Of a stretch of 38,806 bases of DNA, positions 7,381 to 14,178 are shown one piece after another. Source of the DNA: an uncultured Clostridia bacterium (GTDB lineage Bacteria; Bacillota; Clostridia; Monoglobales; Monoglobaceae); the NCBI GenBank assembly GCA_934454115.1, contig CAKSFQ010000022.1, positions 1-38,806 of the forward strand. Reading direction: 5' to 3'. Both the position numbers and the translations under genes were made by a program. Numbering within the stretch: the first letter of the stretch is position 1; every line of letters starts with the position of its first letter. Under the pieces are notes generated by a model. The model saw only the letters and a list, made by a program, of their open reading frames with translations. It was not told where the DNA came from and ran no database searches.

Positions 7381-8580
7381 ATGAAAAAATATGATGTGAC
7401 AGCTCTCGGAGAATTGCTTATAGACTTTACCGAAAACGGAACGAGTCAACAGGGAAATCCGTTATTCGAGGCAAATCCCGGCGGTGCACCGTGCAATGTG
7501 CTTGCGATGCTTTCAAAGCTCGGCAAAAAAACTGCCTTTATCGGCAAGGTGGGTAATGATATGTTTGGAAGGCAGCTTTCCGATGCGGTGAAAAGTGAGG
7601 GGATAAATACGGATGGCATTATTTTTGATCAATCAGTGCCGACAACTCTTGCGTTTGTTCATACCGGCGCAAACGGTGAAAGAGAATTCAGCTTTATAAG
7701 AAACCCCGGAGCGGACATGATGCTGACGAAAGATGAGGTTAATGTGGATTTAATAAGAGAGTCAAGAATATTCCATTTCGGAACACTTTCATCTACTCAC
7801 AGCGGTGTTCGCAAGGCTACAAGGTTTGCTGTTGAGACGGCAATAAGAAACGGGGCTTTAATTTCTTTTGACCCAAATCTCCGTGAACCGCTGTGGAAAA
7901 GCCTTGATGACGCACGAGCCGAAATAGAATACGGATTTTCAAAATGCAATATACTGAAAATATCAGATAATGAAATTGAATTTATGTTCGGGCATAATGA
8001 TTATGATAAAGCTTCAATGCAGCTTTTTGAAAAATATCCGAATATTCAGCTTGTATTTATAACTCTCGGGGCTGACGGAAGTTGTGCATATACAAGAAGT
8101 GCAAAAGCAAAATCACCTGTTTATAATGTTACATCAATCGAAAAAACAGGCGCCGGAGATACTTTTTTCGGCTGTGCATTAAGCTTTGTGACAGACGATG
8201 ATATTTCTGCTTTTGACAACAGAAAGCTAAAAAAAATCCTGGACTTTGCAAATGCGGGAGCTTCGCTTATTACCACAAAAAAAGGTGCACTTAAAGTAAT
8301 GCCGAGCAAAGAGGATATTTTAGCTCTTATTGGCGATACGAAGATAAGTGAAATTAAAATAAAACTGGATACTGTTGATGATGTGAAAGAATTCGTAGAA
8401 TATGTTACCGACTTCGGCTGTGATTTTGAGATAGTTGCAGACAGGTTTGTTGTTGATGCAAAATCCATTATGGGAATTTTCAGTGTGGATTTAAGCAAAG
8501 CCTTGACGCTTGTTATTGGGACAGACGACAAAACCGAAATCGACAGAATAAAAAAAACAATACAAAAATTTGTTGTGTAA
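7381..8580 (+). CDS. PfkB fructokinase fused to a His15-less HPr-like domain
   Basis: A 399-residue protein. Residues 1 to about 315 are a PfkB/ribokinase-type fructokinase: NPGGAPCNVL near the N-terminus, FIRNPGADMML, and TGAGDTFFG with catalytic Asp260. It should phosphorylate the fructose released by the GH32 enzyme to fructose 6-phosphate. Residues about 320-399 look like an HPr fold: DAKSIMGIFSVDLSKALTL aligns with the Ser46 region of HPr (LKSIMGVMSLGI), Ser362 being the Ser46 equivalent. In the same ungapped alignment the His15 position is Thr331, so Enzyme I could not phosphorylate it there. The ATG at 7381 is preferred to an in-frame GTG at 7366 because GAGGTGG lies just upstream of it. 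Typical fructokinases of this family end near 320 residues, so the tail is a real addition. Confidence 0.9.
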   Translation: MKKYDVTALGELLIDFTENGTSQQGNPLFEANPGGAPCNVLAMLSKLGKKTAFIGKVGNDMFGRQLSDAVKSEGINTDGIIFDQSVPTTLAFVHTGANGEREFSFIRNPGADMMLTKDEVNVDLIRESRIFHFGTLSSTHSGVRKATRFAVETAIRNGALISFDPNLREPLWKSLDDARAEIEYGFSKCNILKISDNEIEFMFGHNDYDKASMQLFEKYPNIQLVFITLGADGSCAYTRSAKAKSPVYNVTSIEKTGAGDTFFGCALSFVTDDDISAFDNRKLKKILDFANAGASLITTKKGALKVMPSKEDILALIGDTKISEIKIKLDTVDDVKEFVEYVTDFGCDFEIVADRFVVDAKSIMGIFSVDLSKALTLVIGTDDKTEIDRIKKTIQKFVV

Positions 8581-8629
8581 AAATATTTATCCGTTATTTT
8601 CACTTTTTGCAGAGGTTTAATTGCGATAT

Positions 8630-8645
8630 TGACAAACACTTGTCA
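8630..8645. repeat. short inverted repeat after the fructokinase gene
   Basis: TGACAA(ACAC)TTGTCA is a perfect 6-bp inverted repeat 50 bases past the fructokinase stop. Its role is unknown; it has no T-tract. Confidence 0.35.
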
Positions 8646-8688
8646 GAAAGGCAATCATGTTTACGGTGAATAATAATATTTTATCTAT

Positions 8689-8723
8689 GACCTGTGAGGA
8701 TTTATTCCCTTGCAGGTCTTTTT
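8689..8723 (+). terminator. intrinsic terminator of the sucrose operon
   Basis: The stem GACCTG (8689-8694) pairs with CAGGTC (8713-8718), with extra AGG/CCT pairing inside, followed by TTTTT. It is the first terminator after fructokinase. Confidence 0.75.
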
Positions 8724-8747
8724 CGTTTAATGTGTATAATCATACCT

Positions 8748-8800
8748 TTGACACGAAAAGTCGAACTGTTGACACGAAAGGGTAAACAATTGACACGAAA
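8748..8800. repeat. three 21-bp direct repeats (TTGACACGAAA)
   Basis: TTGACACGAAA occurs at 8748-8758, 8769-8779 and 8790-8800, exactly 21 bp apart, so all copies lie on one face of the helix. They are between the sucrose-operon terminator and the right 156-bp repeat. Multiple short terminal repeats of this kind are known at the ends of IS21-type elements, and regular spacing also fits protein-binding iterons. No transposase or replication gene is adjacent. Confidence 0.7.
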
Positions 8801-8821
8801 GGTCGAGGTCAAAATTTACGG

Positions 8822-8977
8822 TTTCATTTTTTGATTGAAACGGATATTTTCGGGCAATTCCGGCATAAAAAACGTGCTGCCGATGATGAGAAATCACTAT
8901 CGCACAGCAGCACTTTTACACGATGCATTCCGAAAACCGCACGGGCGAAAGGTTTCTTTGAAACCGAAATAAAAGAA
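8822..8977. repeat. 156-bp direct repeat, right copy, flanking the sucrose islet
   Basis: The right partner of 499-654, same orientation and same length. The hairpin GTGCTGC...GCAGCAC with inner CGAT/ATCG is kept although the loop differs. It ends exactly where the minus-strand tRNA-Asn terminator stem begins (8978), so the islet lies against the 3' side of a tRNA gene. The repeat does not include tRNA sequence. Confidence 0.85.
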
Positions 8978-9013
8978 AAGAACCTCAAGGTTGATAGAAA
9001 CCTTGAGGTTCTT
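8978..9013 (-). terminator. tRNA-Asn terminator
   Basis: A 15-bp perfect stem (8978-8992 with 8999-9013) and a six-base loop. Read on the minus strand it is followed by a T-rich tract (TTCTTTTATTT), which overlaps the end of the 156-bp repeat. Confidence 0.85.
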
Positions 9014-9016
9014 ATT

Positions 9017-9092
9017 TGGCTCCTCCAGTTGGACTCGAACCAACGACCCTGCGGTTAACAGCCGCATGCTCTACCAACTGAGCTATAGAGGA
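9017..9092 (-). tRNA. tRNA-Asn (GTT)
   Basis: A 76-base cloverleaf. The acceptor is TCCTCTA/TGGAGGA, the D-arm contains AGCTCAGTTGGTAGAGC, the anticodon loop CTGTTAA gives GTT (Asn), and the T-arm is GTTGG-TTCGAGT-CCAAC. CCA is encoded. A consensus promoter lies upstream and a strong terminator downstream. Confidence 0.97.
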
Positions 9093-9159
9093 ATATATAA
9101 TCTTGATTGATAGAATCTGCAGAATACGCCGATTTGTGCATCAAATCTGCAATAATGTT

Positions 9160-9187
9160 ATTATAGCAGATTTTTCATAAATGTCAA
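9160..9187 (-). promoter_or_regulatory. tRNA-Asn promoter
   Basis: The minus-strand TTGACA is at 9182-9187 and TATAAT at 9160-9165, with a 16-base spacer. The -10 box is about 67 bases upstream of the mature tRNA. Confidence 0.8.
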
Positions 9188-9329
9188 GGGCTTTTTTTCG
9201 GTTTTTCAAAACTTATTTATTTCGCTATGTTATGCAGCGCCCGTGAACGGGTAACTGCAGAAACAGCAGCCGTATGTGGCGTCGTACAGAGATATTGTAT
9301 TTAAGAAATTCAAGAAGCCGCGTTACGGA

Positions 9330-9358
9330 TAGCGTGGAAGGGGCTTCCTTCCACGCTA
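9330..9358. terminator. strong hairpin downstream of spoIVA
   Basis: A 12-bp stem (TAGCGTGGAAGG with CCTTCCACGCTA) and a five-base loop, about 32 bases past the spoIVA stop. There is no T-tract on either strand, so it may be a weak terminator or an mRNA 3'-end stabiliser. A second inverted repeat, CTGTAT (9360-9365) and ATACAG (9380-9385), lies between it and the stop. Confidence 0.5.
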
Positions 9359-9389
9359 CCTGTATAAAAATCGTATTAAATACAGCACG

Positions 9390-10871
9390 TTACAGAATGA
9401 TGCAGATCATGCCGCCGCTACCCTCGTTGATGATTTTTTGCAGGGTTTCCTGTAGCTTCATCTGTGCATCATCGGGCATCCGATACAGCTTGTTATGCAG
9501 TCCTTCGTTTACCAACTCGTGCAGAGATTTTCCAAAAATGTTGGATTCCCATATTTTTTTTGTATCGCTCTCAAATTCGTTGAGCAGGTAATGCACCAAT
9601 TCCTCCGATTGTCGTTCGGTGCCGACAATCGGGCTGACCTCTGTCTCAATATCCGCTCGTATCATATGGATAGACGGTGCGCTTGCCTTCAGGCGAACAC
9701 CAAAGCGGCTGCCCTGTTTGACAATTTCCGGCTCCTCCAGGGTCAGTTCATCCATAGACGGGGTTACGATGCCGTAGCCCTTTTGCTTTACCTCCTGCAA
9801 TGCAGAGGAGACCTTATCGTATTCTTTTTTCATTGCAGAAAGCGTACGCATGAGATGCAGCATTTCCTGCTTATCCTCCATGGAAAATCCGGTCTGCTCC
9901 TGTACGGTTTTATAAAACAGCGGTTCCGGTACTGTGATTTCGATTTCAGCATGGCCGGCGCCGGCATCCATTTTTGAGACCCGGGCGCTCTCAATATATT
10001 CGCAGTCACACAGGGAATCTGGAAATGCCATAACATCCGCGATCTTTCTGACATGCTTTGCATGGTCAAAGACAGTGTCCCCGATGCCGGCCTTTAGGGG
10101 GTTGCTGTCCTCCAGAGAAAGAACCCATTGCGGAATTTGGATGCCTACCTCAACCAACGGGAATTCGTAAAGGATTTGCTGCATCAGACGGTTGATATCC
10201 TGCTCCGTCATTTCCATACAATTAAGGGCGGTGACGCAGACACCGAACTTTTTGTGCAGCGTCATGCAATATTCCTGCGTTTGCGGCGCATTGGGATCAA
10301 CGCAGTTTATCACTACGACAAATGGCTTGTTCAGCTCGGTAAGCTCCCGAATGACCCGTTCTTCGGCATCAATATAATCACTGCGTGGAATATCGGTGAT
10401 GCTGCCATCCGTGGTAATCACGATGCCGACCGTGGAATGCTCGGCAATGACCTTGCGCGTACCGGTCTCGGCTGCCTCGGCAAAGGGAATCGGCTCGTCA
10501 TACCACGGGCTCATGACCATCCTCGGCATCTCGTCCTCAATATAACCTCTGGCACCGTCAACGATATAGCCGACGCAGTCAATCATTCTTACTTTAAACT
10601 GTGAGGAGTCCCCGATCGAAATTTCGACCGCTTCGTTCGGAATAAACTTTGGTTCCGTGGTCATGATGGTTCTTCCGGCGGCGCTTTGCGGAAGCTCATC
10701 CATGGCGCGGCTCCGTTTGAAGTCGTTATCCATTCTCGGAATGACCACCATATCCATAAACTTTTTGATAAAGGTGGATTTCCCGGTGCGAACCGGCCCC
10801 ACGACCCCAATGTAAATATCGCCCTGGGTCCGGTTGGCGATATCCCGGTAGATATTATTGTAGCTATCCAT
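9390..10871 (-). CDS. spoIVA: stage IV sporulation protein A, spore-coat morphogenetic ATPase
   Basis: A 493-residue protein, the usual SpoIVA length. SpoIVA is made in the mother cell, hydrolyses ATP to polymerise on the forespore surface, and forms the base of the coat. The Walker A motif GPVRTGKS is at 25-32. GRTIMTTEPKF, MIDCVGYIVDGA and VGIVITTDGSI mark the TRAFAC-like ATPase region, and the C-terminus ends GGMICIIL as in relatives. ATG 10871 is preferred to the ATG two codons upstream because AAGGAGG lies six bases before it and directly abuts the upstream one. A CACACAAT element on the minus strand (10912-10919) resembles a sigma-E -10 box, but no clear -35 is seen. The gene shows the organism is a spore former. 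Confidence 0.97.
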   Translation of the reverse strand: MDSYNNIYRDIANRTQGDIYIGVVGPVRTGKSTFIKKFMDMVVIPRMDNDFKRSRAMDELPQSAAGRTIMTTEPKFIPNEAVEISIGDSSQFKVRMIDCVGYIVDGARGYIEDEMPRMVMSPWYDEPIPFAEAAETGTRKVIAEHSTVGIVITTDGSITDIPRSDYIDAEERVIRELTELNKPFVVVINCVDPNAPQTQEYCMTLHKKFGVCVTALNCMEMTEQDINRLMQQILYEFPLVEVGIQIPQWVLSLEDSNPLKAGIGDTVFDHAKHVRKIADVMAFPDSLCDCEYIESARVSKMDAGAGHAEIEITVPEPLFYKTVQEQTGFSMEDKQEMLHLMRTLSAMKKEYDKVSSALQEVKQKGYGIVTPSMDELTLEEPEIVKQGSRFGVRLKASAPSIHMIRADIETEVSPIVGTERQSEELVHYLLNEFESDTKKIWESNIFGKSLHELVNEGLHNKLYRMPDDAQMKLQETLQKIINEGSGGMICIIL

Positions 10872-10995
10872 ATTCATCCTCCTTAGAATGGTGCTTCGTT
10901 TATACAAATATATTGTGTGCTTGTTTCCTTTATTCCGATTTGACGGCAATTTTTTAAAAAGCCGCACGGATACAGACAGAGGAAAGCAACGATTC

Positions 10996-11024
10996 TTGAC
11001 ACTTTTTTGATCTTTTTGTATAAT
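10996..11024 (+). promoter_or_regulatory. promoter of the CmpB-like membrane protein gene
   Basis: TTGACA at 10996-11001 and TATAAT at 11019-11024 are separated by 17 bases, a perfect vegetative promoter 37 bases before the start codon. Confidence 0.85.
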
Positions 11025-11060
11025 AGAAAAAGGAATCGCCCGGGGAATGGAGAGATTTGG

Positions 11061-11912
11061 ATGGAACAGCTTTATTTTTATCTTTGGTATCTGCTGATTT
11101 ATGCGTGTCTTGGCTGGTGCGCTGAGGTGGCCTATGCGGCGGTGAAACTTAAAAAGTTTGTAAACCGCGGTTTTTTAAACGGGCCGGTATGTCCGATCTA
11201 CGGCTTTGGTGTTTGTATTGTGGTGTTTTGCCTGACACCGATCCAGGATCGGCTGCCGATTCTGTTTATCGGCGCGGTGATTCTGACCTCCGTGTTAGAG
11301 TTTTTGACCGGTTATGTCTTAGATAAGCTGTATCACGAGCATTGGTGGGATTATTCCAGCCAGCCGCTTAACCTCAGAGGCTACATTTGTCTTTCGTTTT
11401 CGCTGCTATGGGGGGCGGCCTGCGTTGTGGTTGTACGGCTGGTGCATCCGGCGGTTGCGGCAGTTGTTGCGTGGATGCCGCGATGGCTTGGATTACCCCT
11501 GTTGTTTGTCTTTTTTGATATTTTGCTGATTGACTTTGCATCGACAGTTGAGAATCTGAGACGGTTCCGCAAGGCAATGAAGATGGTAGAGATGGTCAGC
11601 GGAAAGCTGAGGGAGTTTTCCGACGATGTGGGAAGCGGAATTTCCGGCAAGGTGCTGCAGACCATGGAAAAGGGAGAAGAGCTCAAGGTTGGTGTGGAGG
11701 ATTTTCGTGCAGAAAAGCGAGATCAGTATTTACAGAACAAGTCGGAATTGTTGCTGGATTTATATGCACTGCTCTCAAGGACAGAGCCGGGTAGAAAGCG
11801 TATTTTTAAAGCGTATCCGAATTTAAAACGGGCGGCTGCCGTACGGCAGGCAGAGGAATACAAAAAACTGCTGCGTGACTGGCTGCAGCGGCGCGGTGAA
11901 AGAAATAAGTAA
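11061..11912 (+). CDS. membrane protein of the ABC_trans_CmpB (putative ABC transporter type IV) family
   Basis: A 283-residue protein. The N-terminal two thirds hold about five membrane segments, with the family hallmarks CLGWCAEVAYAA, FVNRGFLNGPVCPIYGFG, LEFLTGYVLDKLYHEHWWDYS and LNLRGYICLSFSLLWG. These match a widespread Bacillota family annotated as putative ABC transporter type IV, whose function I do not know. The last 90 residues are a charged, probably helical cytosolic tail (RRFRKAMKMVEMVSGKLREF...). The ATG at 11061 follows a weak GGAGAG site and the frame upstream has no other good start. It is monocistronic behind a perfect promoter. The family is recognised and no biochemical role is claimed. 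Confidence 0.75.
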   Translation: MEQLYFYLWYLLIYACLGWCAEVAYAAVKLKKFVNRGFLNGPVCPIYGFGVCIVVFCLTPIQDRLPILFIGAVILTSVLEFLTGYVLDKLYHEHWWDYSSQPLNLRGYICLSFSLLWGAACVVVVRLVHPAVAAVVAWMPRWLGLPLLFVFFDILLIDFASTVENLRRFRKAMKMVEMVSGKLREFSDDVGSGISGKVLQTMEKGEELKVGVEDFRAEKRDQYLQNKSELLLDLYALLSRTEPGRKRIFKAYPNLKRAAAVRQAEEYKKLLRDWLQRRGERNK

Positions 11913-12158
11913 TCTGTGCCAATAAAGTTTTGAGTGAAGACCGTTATAAGTAATATCACCGTTTGCAGCGGCACATAAATTGCAATACCCGACAGAAACT
12001 GCCCTTCCGGATGACGCAGCTTTTCTTTTGAGAATCGGCGTTTTCGCGGCGCAGGGCATTGAGCCGTGCGGAAATGCAGCGTGCAGCACTGCGGACCTTT
12101 CCGGAAAATGCTGCGATACGGTCTTATAAAAGGCTTTCGTCAGATAACTTGGGCTCAT
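11823..12158 (-). CDS. doubtful small ORF, unknown
   Basis: A 111-codon minus-strand frame. AGGAGG lies ten bases before an ATG at 12158 and the product begins MSPSYLTKAFYKTVSQ. The rest is rich in Ala, Cys, His and Arg (VGYCNLCAAANGD) and I do not recognise it. The 3' part runs antisense over the last 90 bases of the membrane-protein gene, which is unusual for a real gene. The good ribosome-binding site is the only positive evidence, so it may be a decayed gene or chance. A perfect hairpin, GCACAGC(GCA)GCTGTGC at 12176-12192, lies just upstream. Confidence 0.2.
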   Translation of the reverse strand: MSPSYLTKAFYKTVSQHFPERSAVLHAAFPHGSMPCAAKTPILKRKAASSGRAVSVGYCNLCAAANGDITYNGLHSKLYWHRLLISFTAPLQPVTQQFFVFLCLPYGSRPF

Positions 12159-12299
12159 TTTTTCAAATCCTCCTGGCACAGCGCAGCTGTGCATCCTATT
12201 TGCAGGACTTTGTATATAACACGTAACAAGTGCGAGCAAACTCCAAACTGCCGGCTTTTTATGCAAAAAAAACGGAATGGAGCGAAGTCCATTCCGTTT
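11913..12299. other. intergenic stretch between the CmpB-like gene and the tRNA pair
   Basis: This holds the doubtful minus-strand ORF ending at 11823, the palindromic hairpin at 12176-12192 and the tRNA-Gln terminator at 12265-12300. No obvious terminator follows the membrane-protein gene on the plus strand. I see no known RNA motif. Confidence 0.5.
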
Positions 12300-12300
12300 T
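12265..12300 (-). terminator. terminator of the tRNA-Leu/tRNA-Gln transcript
   Basis: A 13-bp stem (12269-12281 with 12288-12300) around a six-base loop. On the minus strand it ends in eight T. The first base of the stem coincides with the last base of the encoded CCA of tRNA-Gln. Confidence 0.85.
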
Positions 12301-12373
12301 GGCTGCCTGATCAGGATTCGAACCCGAACAAAATGAGTCAGAGTCATTTGTGCTACCCTTACACAATCAGGCA
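12300..12373 (-). tRNA. tRNA-Gln (CTG)
   Basis: A 74-base cloverleaf. The acceptor is TGCCTGA/TCAGGCA, with the U1-A72 pair typical of tRNA-Gln. The anticodon stem AATGA/TCATT has loop CTCTGAC (anticodon CTG), the T-arm is TCGGG-TTCGAAT-CCTGA, and CCA is encoded. It is transcribed after tRNA-Leu. Confidence 0.95.
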
Positions 12374-12380
12374 ATATCAA

Positions 12381-12464
12381 TGGTGCGAGCAGTGGGACTT
12401 GAACCCACACGCCATAAGCACACGCCCCTCAAACGTGCCTGTCTGCCGATTCCAGCATGCTCGC
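12381..12464 (-). tRNA. tRNA-Leu (GAG)
   Basis: An 84-base class II tRNA with a long variable arm. The acceptor is GCGAGCA/TGCTCGC, the anticodon loop TTTGAGG gives GAG (Leu), and the T-loop is TTCAAGT. CCA is encoded. It lies seven bases upstream of tRNA-Gln in the same transcript. Confidence 0.95.
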
Positions 12465-12510
12465 ATGTTAGGCCACGAGAGTGGCTGTCAGCATCATCGC
12501 CGACCTATAC

Positions 12511-12539
12511 AGTATACTCGCTGTTCCTTGGTTTGTCAA
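12511..12539 (-). promoter_or_regulatory. promoter of the tRNA-Leu/tRNA-Gln pair
   Basis: The minus-strand TTGACA is at 12534-12539 and TATACT at 12511-12516, with a 17-base spacer. Confidence 0.8.
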
Positions 12540-12610
12540 GTGTTTTTTCGTATTTTTTTGATTTTTTATTTACGCTTTGCAAAATAAGACAAGAATATCA
12601 TGAAAAATGA

Positions 12611-12639
12611 TTGCCAAGTTTGGATCCATATGGTATGAT
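12611..12639 (+). promoter_or_regulatory. rhaB promoter
   Basis: TTGCCA at 12611-12616 and TATGAT at 12634-12639 are separated by 17 bases. A small palindrome ATCAT(GAAAA)ATGAT at 12597-12611 touches the -35 box and might be an operator. Confidence 0.6.
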
Positions 12640-12688
12640 TGGTGGTAGTGCCGTAAATGATATCACAGGATAAAGGAAGGTAATAAAG

Positions 12689-14038
12689 ATGAATTATTAT
12701 TTGGCAATTGACATTGGTGCGTCCAGCGGTCGTCACATGCTGGGCTGGATTGAGAATGAAACGATATGTTATGAAGAAATTTACCGTTTTGAAAATTATA
12801 TCGAAAAAAAGGACGGGGTTTTGGTTTGGGATATTGACCATCTGGTAGCGGAAGTAAAAAACGGAATCCGAAAGTGTCACGAAATTAAAAAATATCCCAA
12901 AACGATAGCCATCGATACCTGGGGTGTGGATTATGTTCTTTTGGATAAAAACAAGGAGGTGCTGATGCCGTGTATTGCTTATCGGGATGGCCGTACCGCA
13001 TCTGCGGTAGCGGCAGTGGAAGAAATCGTTTCGGCAGAGGAACTATATCAGCGTACCGGCATTCAAAAACAGAATTTTAACACCATTTACCAGTTGTACT
13101 GTGATCAAAAAAGCGGAAAACTTGAGAAGGCACACTACTTTATGATGATGCCGGCTTACCTGTCCTACTGTCTGACGGGCGTGGCTTCCAATGAATACAC
13201 GGATGCAACGACGGGGGCTCTGGTGAATGTGCAGACCAAGGATTGGGATATGGAATTGATCAGGCGTCTCGGCTACCCGGAGCGGTTGTTTCTACCGTTG
13301 AAAACGCCGGGCGATTCGATTGGACATTTTACCGATGCCATGAAGGAATTTGCAGGCTTTGACGCAGAGGTTGTCTTTTGCCCCAGCCACGATACGGCCA
13401 GCGCCGTTGCGGCTTGTAACATGGGTGAAAACGACCTTTACATCTCCTCCGGAACCTGGAGCCTGATCGGTATGGAAACGGAAACGCCAATTTTAACGCG
13501 GTTGGCTGCAGATGCCAATTTTGCCAACGAGGGCGGTATAGAGTATCGGTTCCGTTTTTTGAAAAACTATATGGGGATGTGGCTTTTTCAAAACATCCGT
13601 AAAAATATTGACAAATCAAAAACCTATGACGAGATGATGAAGCTTGCCATGGCTTGCCCGGAGCATGAGAAAATTGACGTCAACGCTCCGGCGTTTGTGG
13701 CGCCGGAAAATATGATTCGGGCGATTCAGGAGTATGTGAAGAAACCGGACATGCCGCTGGATGCGGCGCTCAATACGGTTTATCATTCGCTTGCCATGTC
13801 TTACCGCGACGCGGTGCAGGAGATCGAAAAGATTACCGGCAAGGAGATTCGGGCGATTCATATTATCGGCGGCGGCTGCCGGGATACCTATTTAAATACA
13901 CTGACGGCGCAGTATTGCAACAAAGAAGTGACGGCAGGACCGGTGGAGGCAACGGCGACCGGAAATTTGATTTCGCAGATGATTGCGGCCGGGGAGTGCG
14001 CCAATCTGCAGGCTGCCCGTGCTCTTGTAAAAAGATAG
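12689..14038 (+). CDS. rhaB: rhamnulokinase
   Basis: A 449-residue FGGY-family kinase that phosphorylates L-rhamnulose to rhamnulose 1-phosphate in the cytosol. The N-terminal phosphate-binding segment AIDIGASSGRHMLG, IDTWGVDYVLLD, CIAYRDGRT and FCPSHDTASAVAA (Asp235 as the probable catalytic base) are present, as are YISSGTWSLIG and HIIGGGCRDTYLN. Together these fit RhaB better than xylulo- or glycerol kinases. The protein stops at AARALVKR, about 20 residues shorter than I expect for RhaB, with no downstream frame that restores a tail. No rhaA, rhaD or rhamnose regulator is in the window. The nearby class II aldolase is of the FBP type, so it does not complete a rhamnose pathway. Confidence 0.85.
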   Translation: MNYYLAIDIGASSGRHMLGWIENETICYEEIYRFENYIEKKDGVLVWDIDHLVAEVKNGIRKCHEIKKYPKTIAIDTWGVDYVLLDKNKEVLMPCIAYRDGRTASAVAAVEEIVSAEELYQRTGIQKQNFNTIYQLYCDQKSGKLEKAHYFMMMPAYLSYCLTGVASNEYTDATTGALVNVQTKDWDMELIRRLGYPERLFLPLKTPGDSIGHFTDAMKEFAGFDAEVVFCPSHDTASAVAACNMGENDLYISSGTWSLIGMETETPILTRLAADANFANEGGIEYRFRFLKNYMGMWLFQNIRKNIDKSKTYDEMMKLAMACPEHEKIDVNAPAFVAPENMIRAIQEYVKKPDMPLDAALNTVYHSLAMSYRDAVQEIEKITGKEIRAIHIIGGGCRDTYLNTLTAQYCNKEVTAGPVEATATGNLISQMIAAGECANLQAARALVKR

Positions 14039-14110
14039 ATCCGGTCTGGTAAAAAATGCAGGATTTTTCGGCTACAGCCGGGAAATCGTAAAATTTTTTT
14101 AAAAAATCCC

Positions 14111-14139
14111 TGTACAAACGTATTGGCTTGTGTTATAAT
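14111..14139 (+). promoter_or_regulatory. rex promoter
   Basis: TATAAT is at 14134-14139, with a weak -35 TGTACA at 14111-14116 and a 17-base spacer. The start codon is 40 bases downstream. Confidence 0.55.
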
Positions 14140-14147
14140 TTTAACAG
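14130..14147. promoter_or_regulatory. probable Rex operator (autoregulation)
   Basis: GTGTTATAATTTTAACAG matches 11 of the 14 defined positions of the known clostridial Rex consensus TTGTTAANNNNTTAACAA. It covers the -10 box of the rex promoter, so Rex would block its own transcription when NADH is low. This is inference from sequence match and position. Confidence 0.6.
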
Positions 14148-14178
14148 GGATTTTTGGGGATTGGAGCGAACAGGTAAC

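Larger units (their letters stand above)
14102..14155. repeat. 12-bp inverted repeat enclosing the rex promoter
   Basis: AAAAATCCCTGT (14102-14113) and ACAGGGATTTTT (14144-14155) are perfect inverted copies separated by 30 bases that contain the -10 box and most of the Rex site. It may be a long-loop terminator for rhaB (the second arm ends in five T), an operator arrangement, or both. Confidence 0.6.

Noticed and set aside
8748..8800. CRISPR array
   Set aside because: Only 10-base gaps separate three 11-base repeats; there are no spacers of CRISPR length and no cas genes.
8831..9058. Small protein gene in the right 156-bp repeat
   Set aside because: The frame runs through the terminator and into tRNA-Asn; changes between the two repeat copies are largely non-synonymous.
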